From contig OY829645.1 in assembly GCA_963691815.1 (NCBI GenBank), forward strand, positions 12,216,556-12,280,555: a stretch of DNA of 64,000 bases, in the 5' to 3' direction. Positions 1-9,393 of the stretch are shown piece by piece (position 1 is the first letter of the stretch; every line of letters begins with the position of its first letter). Under the pieces are notes generated by a model. The model made no database searches and was not told the DNA's origin. It saw only the letters and a list, made by a program, of their open reading frames with translations. This DNA comes from Echiichthys vipera. Taxonomy: Eukaryota > Chordata > Actinopteri > Perciformes > Trachinidae. The position numbers and the translations under genes are program-made.

Positions 1-2440
1 TGAGGTCCAGTGTGGTGATGTACCGAGCTCTTCCAACTCGCTCCAACAGATCATCAATCCGAGGCATTGGGTATGGGTCAAAGTTAGACACTGTATTCAG
101 GTATCTGAAATCAATACAAAATCGGAGTGTACCATCCTTCTTTGGGACCAACACAATGGGACCGCACCACTCACTGCAGGAAATCTCTATTATTCCCAGC
201 TCCAACATCATCTTAATTTCCTTCTGCAGCAGAGGAATCAACCGCTCAGGAATCCTATAGCATTCTGACACACTGGGGCCTCTCCCTTCAGCCGAATCCT
301 TTGTTGCACCAGTGAGGTGAAACCTGGTGTCTCTCTGAAGAGCTCTGGGTCAAGCAGGGGCTTCACCTCTGCCTGCCGGGTGAGGGACAGATGTGACAGG
401 TCCACTTCTGGGCCCTCGGCTGTTATGGCAGTAGCTGGGAAGAACTTGTCAACAGTATCCTCCTCCTGTACCGCACGGACCAAAAGCTGCTGGTGCACAG
501 GCTCTGGACGCACCTGGGACTCCTTAAGCAGGTTAACATGAAAAGTCTGATATTTTTTATACCTGTTTTGCATAAAAAGTTCATATGTGACCTTACCCAC
601 GCGTTTGCTGATTTCATATGGCCCATGCCATTTAGTCAGTAACTTGCTTTCACTGGTTGGCAGCAGTAACAGCACTTTTTGACCTGGGTGAAAGACCCGC
701 TCTCTGGCCTTTTGATCATACCACACCTTCTGGTTTCGTTGACTCCATATGTTCATGTGCAAGCGCCGTCATCTCCCCCAGTCTCTCCCTCATTTTTACC
801 ACATATGCCACCACATTTTCTCCTTCTGGCTTCGAACTCTCCCAGTAGTCTTTCAGCAGGTCCAGTGGTCCTCTCACCTGGCGCCCATACAACAGTTCAA
901 ACGGAGAGAAACCTGTAGATGCCTGTGGGACCTCTCTGTAGGCAAACACAAGGTATGGCAGCCAGCGATCCCAATCAGAGCCTGTGTGGGATACAAACTT
1001 GCGCAGCATGTTTTTCAGTGTCTGGTTATAGCGCTCCACCAGTCCATCCGTCTGGGGGTGGTAAGGGGTGGTCTTAATGCCCTTTACTCCTAACACTTGA
1101 TAAACCTGCTGCAACAGTTTGGACAAAAAATTAGTCCCACAGTCTGTTAAAATCTCCTTGGGTATGCCCACTCTAGAAAAAAGTTGCACAAGGCAATCTG
1201 CTACTTGTCGAGCTTTGAAAGATCTGAGGGGGAAGGCTTCAGGGTACCGTGTGGCATAGTCGCAGATAACCAAAATGTAACGGTGGCCTGAGGAACTTTT
1301 CTCTATTGGGCCTACAATGTCCATGCCTATCCTCTCAAAGGGTGTATCAATGATGGGTAAAGACTGTAATTGGGCACGTACGACTCCTTTAGCAGAGGTT
1401 AGTTGGCAGGTTTCACATGAAGCACAGAAATGAGAGACTTGAGTGTACATCCCTGGCCAAACAAAGCGGCTTGCAATCCTGTGTAGAGTTTTCTGGAAAG
1501 CCATGTGGCCTGCCCATGGAATTGAATGACCCATCTCCATAACTCTCTGTCTAAACTGTTGTGGCAGCGCTAAAGTCTCAGTTTTTCCCTTTTTCTGATA
1601 GAGAAGACCCTCCTTCACCATGTAGGTGGCATCATCTAAACAGCTTGGGTTATTTTGCTGAACACCCTCTACATCTGTCACCCTTTCAAACCAGTGCTTC
1701 AGTGTCACATCTTGATTTTGCAGTGAGCTCAGATCTGGGGGAAATTCAAAATCAAGCAGTTCTGGTGGTTTAGGAGGGCTTTGTGCTCCTTGTCTAAGTG
1801 AACCTTTTAGCTTCTCCTGCCTTCTCTGTGCTCTTGACTTGTGAGGTTTCACTGGCCCTGCTTCCCAGTCTACCCCAAAGAAAGGCAGCTCTCTGAGGAC
1901 TCCCTCTGCACTCTGTGCTCTGGTGGTGACATTGCATTGTTTTACAGGCAACGTGACTGAATCACTCAGTGGCCCACTGAAATCGGCTACTGAACTCTGA
2001 CCTTCATCACTGCTCCTGTCAAGTTTGCATATTGGCTGGGTCATAAGGTCATAGAGTGTGGGTACATCATTGCCTAAAATTACAGCATATGGCAATGTTG
2101 GCGCTAATGCCACAGACAACAGAAAAGTCTGTCCCGCCACAGTCAGATAAACTTCAGCTGTAGGATAAACATGCTCATCTCCATGAATACAGCTTATACG
2201 TGATCTGTCTTCACTCCATTTATCTCTGGGGACCAAACCTGACAAAACTACAGTCTGAAAACATGCAGAGTCAAGTAATGCCATTTCACGCTTTCCATTG
2301 ACCAGAACTGGGGCTGTACGGCCTGCATCCCTCACTGTACCCACTGTGGCTGGTCTCGGGGCAGAACAAAGGAAAGATGATTTAGTGTGGCTCAAGACTG
2401 GACAAAATGGTTTTGTGTGCCCTAAACCATTACAGTGGTA
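1..2440 (-). pseudogene. pol: Gmr1-like pol pseudogene: protease-like, integrase, then RT (partial)
   Basis: Reading leftwards, a CCHC knuckle (CYHCNGLGHTKPFC) near 2430-2395 is followed by a protease-like LLDSACFQTVV segment near 2285-2250, where the usual D-T/S-G is D-S-A. The integrase comes next: an HHCC finger near 1530-1400, the first Asp in MDIVG near 1318, the second in TDCGTN near 1140, and the Glu in LVERYNQ near 1040. A GPY-like C-terminal part (KWHGPYEI) lies near 620. RT begins only at about 260 with LVPKKDGTLRFCIDFRYLN and runs off the window. Frameshifts fall near 740 (after the integrase core) and near 270 (linker to RT). These two breaks split what should be one reading frame into three. 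The first Asp-Ser pair of the protease is present, but activity is doubtful. Confidence 0.85.
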
Positions 2441-3479
2441 ACACCTGACATCATTTTTCAAGGCTCGGGGGGGGGGACTTTTTAGCATAGCTTGTGGCCT
2501 GGGGAGTAAACTGCCTATCACTTGAAAACCCTCTACCTTGTGGCTGACCAAACCCCTGTTCACCCCCAGAGGACTTACTCGAATGGTCCCGGTGGTTCTC
2601 CCAGCCAAAGGTGGCAGCTCGGCTTCCTTTTCTGGCTGATGTGAAGACGCCGGCCAGTCGTGCAGCTTCCTCTGCTGTCTTGGGGTCATGCTCTCTGATC
2701 CAGATCTCCAGCTCTGGATGGACCATCCTGAGGAACTGTTCAAGTATCATAGTCTCTACTAATTCTTTAACTGTTGATTTCTCTGGCTTAACCCATTGGC
2801 AAAAAAGGTCTTTTAGACGCACATACAGCTCTCTTGGAGTTTCACCAGACTCAATCTTGAGGGACCGGAATCTTCTTCGGTAAGTATCCCGTGTAATTTC
2901 ATATTTTGCCAGAATTGCTGCTTTAACTTTTTAATATCTTTCAGATTCTTTCATGTCCATCAGAACATAAGCACTGCGTGCTTTGCCAGTGAGCAGAGGG
3001 ACCAGACGCACAGCCCATCCATCTTTAGGCCAGTGACAAACCTGGGCCATCCTCTCAAACGTTGTTAAGAAATGCTCAATGTCATCATCTGGAGATAATG
3101 GAAGTAGTTTGGGTTCCCTCTGTCTGACAACCCAACTTGCCTGGCTCATCATTTCATCTGGGTCATCAAAATCACCATTTTCGTCATCTATTTGTGGGTG
3201 CTGACTCCCATCCATAGTGTCCGGCTCTGTTCTTTGTTCTTCTCTTCTCATGTTTACTTGTTGCTGCATTTGGGAGACTTGAGACTGCATGCGTCTCCAT
3301 CGCTGTTCTTGAAGAGAGGACTCTTTCTCTCTTTGGTGGTCTCTCTCTGTTTGTGCTCGCATGAGTGATTTCACCAGACCTGCTAATTCATCCAGCTTGC
3401 CTTCTGTCATGGTGTCTGGCCCGCTTGGCCCCTCATCTGGTTCTTCCTGGCCATCGCTCTTCCCCTTCCTTGGCATCAT
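2441..3479 (-). pseudogene. gag: Gmr1-like gag pseudogene with SCAN-like capsid
   Basis: The frame opens with MMPRKGKSDGQEEPDEG at 3479, just after the primer binding site. A coiled-coil-prone, Gln/Arg-rich stretch follows, then a capsid region containing DIEHFLTTFERMAQ. An in-frame TAA at 2931-2933 interrupts the protein, but the same frame continues at once with KVKAAILAKYEI. The part after it (ELYVRLKDLFCQWVKPE, then LEQFLRMVHPELEIWIREH) matches the consensus pattern of vertebrate SCAN domains. The frame is lost again at a run of nine G (plus strand, about 2466-2474), after which the CCHC knuckle continues in another frame. The homopolymer break could be a sequencing error; the stop codon is harder to dismiss. 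Confidence 0.8.
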
Positions 3480-3491
3480 TTACTGTAACGT

Positions 3492-3511
3492 GGATCCCAC
3501 TTCTGACACCA
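3492..3511 (-). promoter_or_regulatory. Primer binding site of the Gmr1-like element
   Basis: The minus strand reads TGGTGTCAGAAGTGGGATCC two bases inside the LTR border. It starts with TGG, the complement of a tRNA 3' CCA end. It lies between the LTR and the gag start, as expected for a minus-strand DNA primer site. I do not assign the tRNA species. Confidence 0.7.
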
Positions 3512-3513
3512 CT

Positions 3514-4359
3514 TGTGAGAATGACCACAATAACAGCTGGATGATACAGCAAAAAATGATCCATAGGCAAGGTTTGAGGTGGGTCACCAAGGCGATTCTT
3601 TATTCATTTCCCTTGGCAAACCGTATAGGCACATCAGGATCACCAAACAAAAGAGAACCCCAGGTTGCCAAAATGGCGCCTATTTATAGGGTGTCAACCT
3701 ATTACCCTGGAAGAATCCATTCTCCGGGATCCCCTGCCTAAAACATTTTTAACCCACCATTGTTTTTATTTCTGTATCTGCACCACATCATCTGTGACTT
3801 ATATACATCCTACTCTACATCCACTGACAGAGAAAATAAACCAATACACTTCATATTACCTCCACTAAAATACAATGCACACATTTACCATCCCCACACC
3901 AATTTACACTTGGCTGCCCCCGGAACTATATAAGTGGCGTCCGTTTCCTGGGGAAGCCTTTTGCCTTTACACCCGGAAGACAAAAGACTGGTGAGTACAC
4001 AACACTCTTGATTTAACCACTGCACACTCATTAAGCAACACAATACACATTTTTAACTTAGCTCCTTGTTTGATCAATTAACAACTTAATAGGCACATTT
4101 AACCCCATGTCCCTCTGCTCTAGGTAAACTGCGTGGCCTACACAGCACCTATCAGCCAGATCAAGACCCGCCAAACATCAATCAACATGGCTACAAATCC
4201 AAAACAGTGTTAAAATGTATTGTGCAAATCTCCAATAAAGTGCTGTTGCTCTTCTTAAAGTGTCTGTGCAATTATTAAAGTGCATCTGTAATCATACTCA
4301 GTCTAAAGTGTGTGGTGCCATGTGTGCAAAACTGGTGACGATGTGCTCTTCGTCACACA
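3514..4359 (-). mobile_element. 5' LTR of the Gmr1-like element
   Basis: The segment begins TGTGAGAATG and ends CGTCACACA (plus strand), so the ends are TG...CA. The inner border sits two bases from the primer binding site. In the element's own orientation there is a TATAAATA box at 3688-3681 and an AATAAA signal at 3604-3599, which places U3, R and U5 in the expected order. The outer border at 4359 is inferred only from the terminal CACA, because the partner LTR is outside the window. The distal half also carries signals in the opposite orientation, listed separately. Confidence 0.65.
3927..4239 (+). promoter_or_regulatory. Plus-strand promoter, splice pair and poly(A) signal inside the LTR (antisense to the element)
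   Basis: Running against the retrotransposon, the sequence shows a TATATAAG box at 3927-3934, a donor (ACTG then GTGAGT) at 3991, and a pyrimidine-rich acceptor ending in TAG at 4121-4123. An ATG at 4187 opens an 8-codon frame, and an AATAAA sits at 4234-4239. Spacing and order would give a transcript of about 160 nt after removing a 133-nt intron. Each motif is short and could occur by chance; together they suggest an antisense or captured transcription unit. No transcript evidence is available here. Confidence 0.4.
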
Positions 4360-5047
4360 CTATAATGGCTGATATTAGCATAATGACACTGCTAGTGACA
4401 GAACTGGTGCTTTTACTGGGTGATCGCCACTGAAGTTCAAGTACAACTTACATAGAGATAATCTACAAGGTAAATTTCATATTTGTACATGGGCATTTAC
4501 ACATCTAATCAGTAAAAGGAAGTGACTTTGATGAGAGAAATCAGTAAGAACGTTTGGGGTGTAGGTACTCTAGGTTAATTGGATCAAAAGTGTGACTATC
4601 AAATTAAATATTTGAAAAAGAAAATTAATAAAGAAAGATTACTAAAAAATAATAACTTTAATTAATAAAAATCTTCACACGGAGAACCAATTAAATGTAG
4701 GGCCTTGAGAGCGTTAAGTTGAGTGAATCCAAGAAAAGAGGATGAGCAGGAGGTGTCCTGCAATTTTATAGACTCATTGGTGATGTCATCACCAGAGGCC
4801 AGGTCAGCCAATGGACTGACAGTTTGGGGATCCCTTGGAGAGTTCACACCTGGGTGTGACCTGTTGGGGGAGATTTGCATGGCAGGCCTTTGTCAGGTGG
4901 TGGTTTACATTAAAGATGGAAATGAAGAAGACTTTACGGTATATTTTGGAGCTGTGAAAGTATGTCATTTTTATTGTTAAGGACAGGAAGTACGGTCCTA
5001 AATGTGTTGACAGCATTAATGAGCATTTGATGACCAGCAGCTCCAGT
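4360..5047. other. Unassigned AT-rich stretch left of the palindromic MITE
   Basis: No coding or RNA gene is supported. Two overlapping short ORFs on opposite strands (around 4662-5247) have no recognisable domain and I treat them as chance. Confidence 0.4.
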
Positions 5048-5248
5048 GGTGTCTCAAACCGATTCAGTAAAGGGCCGCTGTGGCTGCAGGTTTTCACACC
5101 AACCAAGCAAAAACACACCTGTTCCAACAAATCAACTGTGTAAAAAACAATTGAGTTGATTGAATAAGTCGAGTCTGGTGTGTTCTTTCTTGGTTGGAAT
5201 GAAAACCTGCATCTGCAGCAGCCCTTTACTGGATCGGGTTGAGACACC
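5048..5248. mobile_element. Palindromic MITE, about 200 bp
   Basis: The ends are long inverted copies: GGTGTCTCAAACCG at 5048 and GAGACACC ending at 5248, with about 24 of 26 terminal bases complementary. Further inside, GCAGGTTTTCA on the left faces TGAAAACCTGC on the right, so the whole element can fold into a hairpin. Flanking CAG-like bases suggest a hAT-type MITE, but I see no clean 8-bp duplication, so the superfamily is open. Confidence 0.6.
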
Positions 5249-5493
5249 TTTACAGGAGACCGGGGTGTCCGACTAAGGCAAAGAGGAGAAAACAGCTAAT
5301 TCACCGGTGTTAGCGTCCATTTGATCACTCTTAAATGTAAACACAAAGATACATTAGTCCGTCAAAACCATATATACGTTACAAAGGTTCATACCATTGC
5401 ATGAACTCAAAACATTACACCATCATTTATATTTGTAGGTTAAACAGAAAGTTGGATACAATTTAGCCAAAACTGTCCTGCTGGGGACACAGA

Positions 5494-5691
5494 TATACAT
5501 ATATATACATATATATATACATACATATATATATATATATACATATATACATATATATACATATATATATACATACATATATATATATATATACATATAT
5601 ATATTCATATATATATATATATACATACATATATACATATATATACATATATATATATATACATATATACATATATATATACATATATACG

Positions 5692-5728
<37 letters not shown>

Positions 5729-5741
5729 GTATATATATATG

Positions 5742-5777
<36 letters not shown>

Positions 5778-5816
5778 TGTATATATATACATATATATAT
5801 ATGTATATATATATAC

Positions 5817-5848
<32 letters not shown>

Positions 5849-5849
5849 G

Positions 5850-5898
<49 letters not shown>

Positions 5899-5943
5899 GT
5901 ATATATAGACATATATATATATGTATATGTATGTATATATATG

Positions 5944-5980
<37 letters not shown>

Positions 5981-6006
5981 GGACTATGTATATATATATA
6001 TATGTA
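5494..6006. repeat. Alternating purine/pyrimidine (TA/CA/TG)n array with inverted symmetry
   Basis: More than 500 bp are almost purely alternating pyrimidine/purine. The left part (to about 5690) is punctuated by CATATA units, and the right part by the complementary TATATG units, with the switch near TACGTA at about 5690. The two halves can therefore pair with each other. A tandem duplication with a period of about 52 bp is visible at 5501-5600. All ORFs here are compositional artefacts. Confidence 0.9.
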
Positions 6007-6345
6007 TAGGACTGGTCAGTGACTGTCAGAAGGCTGATTGGAGGGTGAGGTGTCTCCCAGTGGAGGTTGGGTGCAGGGGTTTTGCAGCCCATTCCTTGAC
6101 CAGAGCCTTCAGTACTTTGGGCATTGAGGGAGACAGAAGGAGAAGAGCCATCTGCAGTTTCATTGATGCGGCAGAGAGGTCCTCAAGATGGCTATAGCTC
6201 AAACCAGGAGAGCCATGCTAGCTAGCCACCTGGACCAAGTTGGGGTCTGATCAGCTCCGGCTGGGTCACCTGGTGGAGGCCGTATGATGTTGAAAGACTT
6301 GAAACATCCGATGATAGCAGGCACATCAGAAGCATCAGTAGATGT
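6007..6345 (+). mobile_element. 5'-truncated REL-endonuclease LINE, C-terminal end and 3' UTR
   Basis: The plus-strand frame at about 6010-6197 encodes DWRVRCLPVEVGCRGFAAH followed by an AERSSRWL ending. This matches the C-terminal restriction-enzyme-like endonuclease end of R2/NeSL/Rex6-type LINEs. The related piece at 35.2-35.5 kb has the same VEVGCRGFV signature. It starts directly at the border of the TA array and ends shortly before the solo LTR. It is a dead fragment; the exact clade is not assigned. Confidence 0.6.
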
Positions 6346-6412
6346 ATGTACACAACAGGGCAATCATAATAAACATAAACAGTAAGCCAACAAAATAAGA
6401 TGCAGCATTAAT

Positions 6413-6956
6413 TGTCAGGGTTCTGAGGAGGACCCAGAAGCAGATCGGACAAAAGGCAGTGTTTAAACAGTTTATTAGATAAAGCATGAGGTGGTGAAGA
6501 ACAGAGAAGCTGGCAGGCGAGGTTTGGGTCCCAGAGGTGTGGAAGGTCCAGAGTGTGGCTGGCTCACAGGCGGTGGGGCTAAGCGGACTGGGCTCCCGGG
6601 CTGACTTCCTGGAATGATTCCTGAGGCAGAGAGACACGGTTAGTTGCAGACACGGATTCCAAGAGGCCAGCTCCAGCAGGCTGAGGCAGACAGACAACCA
6701 ACAGTAGCAACGACGAAAAGTGGCTGAAAAATGCGGTAGCATACACAATACTTCACAACGATCTGGCGTTCACTGCATGTGTGGCTGCTCCTTAAGTACT
6801 GCAGGGGAATGATGAGGAGCAGGTGTGTGGGTGACCTCAGCCAGGTGTGTGAGCAGCCAAAGAAGGACACGCCCCCGAGCACTGTCAGAAAGTGACAAAC
6901 ACCACAAGACATAACAAAAACACCCAAACAGACCTCATGGCCGGGGATTCGTGACA
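6413..6956 (-). mobile_element. Solo LTR (probably gypsy-type) with TTAAT target duplication
   Basis: The element begins TGTCAGGG and ends CGTGACA, so the outer five bases are perfectly inverted (TGTCA/TGACA). It is flanked by identical TTAAT at 6408-6412 and 6957-6961. A TTTATT at about 6470 reads as AATAAA on the minus strand, and a TTAAGGAG-like TATA variant lies upstream of it in that orientation. I therefore read it as a minus-strand LTR left by recombination between two LTRs. No internal region is present. ORFs inside it are not coding. Confidence 0.8.
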
Positions 6957-6961
6957 TTAAT

Positions 6962-7560
6962 ATTATGCATGGACATATGCACATATAAACAGAAGATGCA
7001 AATAGAAAAACAGGCCATCTACAAGGGAGCCCCAACAATGTACAAGGCTCACATACATTACCACAGCCACAATGCACACATAGGGCTAGCCAAACTAATG
7101 TGTGACAGTCCCTTAAACGTAACATGTGCGCTCAGAAATGCCATATCAAAACACAGAGAACACACAGAAAACGCAAATGGCACAGCGATCCATAATTTAC
7201 CACAAGTAACATGGTCAAAGAGAACATGCAATGCAAGCATTGACAACGGTAGATAAGCCATAAAAAAACTACAGTTTCATAGCGATACAGACTACCGCAA
7301 AAAAACATCCACATTATTAAAATGTTTATTTTGATTAATACTCACATTCTTATGGATGCACAGGATGATAAACCAAATGAATAATATAAATGAAGTCCAG
7401 AAACTGCAGTTGTTGGTGAAATCTCCGTCGGTGTGACGATATAATGCACACTGGACACTGTCCATTCACGAGAATGACACGCAGGAGCCACAATACGCAC
7501 ACACAATGCGTGGGCCCAAAGCTGGTATGAAATAACCAATAAGAACTAGTTAAAGGTAGA
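6962..7560. other. No gene seen
   Basis: A-rich plus-strand sequence with short overlapping ORFs on both strands and no recognisable motif. Confidence 0.4.
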
Positions 7561-7969
7561 GTTTAGTGATCTTCTGAGCGCGAGTGAGCTCAGACGTCCC
7601 ATGAGTTTGGTGAGGATCACCTGGACTGGGAAGCAGTGTGTGGCGGATTATGGTGTCTCTGATGATGATGGTGGTAGGGGAGAATCTTGGCCACTACGGT
7701 GTCGGACAGGTGAGTGCTGGTTTGTGCCAGCGCTGTCAGTCCCGGAAGGAGGAGAGGGACTCATCGATGGGCTCCAGGGGACCTACAGAGTGTCTGAGCA
7801 GGACCTCGTGCAGGAGCCTGTGTCGGGAGGCTGAGGTCACTGACCGGGATGTGGAGCAGCGAGTCCCCCCACCTGAGCTTGGCACTATTGGCTGGAGTTA
7901 AGCACTGACTGCGGGCCAGTGGTTTGACAGGCTCAGGCGAGGAGGTGCGGCGGAACCGCCCGAGTCCCT

Positions 7970-8227
7970 CTAGCAGCCTCGGACTACAACCTCAGACCAG
8001 GAGGGCGAATTGTTGGGAGTGGAGCAGGAGGACGGCCTAGGGCAGGTGGAGGGGTCCCAGATAGCCGTAGAGTGGTTTGCTGCATTCAGGGAGGCAATCT
8101 GCTGGGACTGATCAGAGGCCAAATCCATAAAACTGGACAGCATTACCTCTTTACTCCTCAGATAGTCAGAAAGCCTTTTGATGTCCTCATTCAGGTCAGA
8201 TTTTTTTTTTTTGCATGTAGAATTCAT
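7970..8227 (-). pseudogene. Possible LINE ORF1-like fragment
   Basis: The minus-strand frame reads KKKKSDLNEDIKRLSDYLRS, then SFMDLASDQSQQIASLN and a Ser/Pro-rich tail ending SWSEVVVRG. The pattern (a short helical segment, a Ser-rich stretch, then WSEVV) resembles the start of ORF1-type proteins of some fish LINEs. The poly-A run encoding the lysines and the early stop suggest a decayed copy. Assignment is tentative, and the upstream part (7600-7960) has no clear frame. Confidence 0.3.
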
Positions 8228-9383
8228 ATGTCAGCATCAGAAGGCATGGTGCGTGAAGTTGTGATTCTAGTGCTGCCTGGTTGAAATGTTTGTTTGGGAA
8301 CTAGGCAGGCACTAGTTAATCCAGTTGACCGATGTTAAAAATCCTTCTAATGCCCTAAACTTAAAGATGAAGGAGATATTGCCCATAAATTTAATGTAAA
8401 ACGATGGATTAAAGGGATGTCAAAACTCAGTATGAACTGTAAAACACTAGCGGATATCTGGTGTGTTGTGGTTTGTAATATGGTTTTTGCTATATGGGAA
8501 GGAGACTTTAGCAATACAGCTAATGTGGACATTTCAAAATCAGAGTCTTGTTTTGTGTAGCAGGACCTTTTGGTCTTGGATTTTTTTTCTCAAAGTAGAA
8601 CACAGGGTATATGATTTACATAGCACATGTAGCCTGTAGCACACAAAAAGAAAAGCAATTTAGTTCCAGTTGGAGATCAAGGTCCACTCTGTCAATACAG
8701 TTTAAACGGACAAGCGCTGAAATGATCATGTTCATGGAGTGAGATGCATCCTCTTCACTGGTCAGTTTTTGTCCATTAAGTGGCAGATAGGCTTTCAGGT
8801 GTTTACTGGCTGCCCTATTTCTTGTTTCCTTGTATTCATCTTCCATGTTTACTTAACATAAACTACCTCTAAAAAGCAATTTAAACATATACACAATGTA
8901 ACCTAAGTGTTACCATAAGGTCCCTGCGATTTAGCTCTGTGTCAAATCCACAAATTATTAACCTGTGGACAAGACTACCTTGTGCCCAAGAAAAAGTAAA
9001 TAGGCTATTACCCTGCAGGCAGGCCTGGATCAAAGACCTCTGATTTACTAGAGGCATTTTTTAATGTCAGATATTTTATCACATACTCATTGTGGTACAA
9101 CTGCAGGCTGTAGAACTTTAACATGAATACCCTCTGAAATGTTAATTCACCTTGAAAGGAATGCCTTTCTTTTGGGTGCTTTTGTACTGTAATTAAAATA
9201 AAGAAACTGCACTCTGAAACTAAGAAAACGCAGAAATGTCATTGGACTGTGTCACAAATAGAAAGTATTAGAGCTGCCTGTGTCAGCAGTAATGTGTCAG
9301 AGCACATACCGTATACGGCTAATGTGCACATTACACACATAAATGGTCATTATTACGATAATATGCTTGACCTTTAATTACTC
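8228..9383. other. No gene seen
   Basis: AT-rich stretch with no long ORF, terminal repeats or recognisable repeat family. Confidence 0.4.
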
Positions 9384-9393
9384 AAAAGAGTGT

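Larger units (their letters stand above)
1..4359 (-). mobile_element. Gmr1-like Ty3/gypsy LTR retrotransposon, 5' LTR to reverse transcriptase (3' end outside window)
   Basis: On the minus strand the order is LTR (4359-3514), primer binding site, gag with a SCAN-like capsid and a CCHC knuckle, a protease-like segment, integrase, and then the beginning of reverse transcriptase at the window edge. Integrase before RT is the Ty1/copia order. Among gypsy-type elements this order is the established hallmark of the Gmr1 group, first described from Atlantic cod. The sequences themselves (HHCC finger, DDE core, RT block) are gypsy-like. The copy is damaged by one stop and at least three frameshifts, so it is not autonomous. 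The RNase H end and the other LTR lie to the left of the window. Confidence 0.85.

Noticed and set aside
5423..6197. Tyr/Ile-rich ORFs of 130-210 codons on both strands
   Set aside because: Pure products of the TA/CA/TG array; no protein family.
6335..7125. Cys-rich ORFs of 137 and 161 codons on the minus strand
   Set aside because: They lie mostly inside the solo LTR and have no domain.
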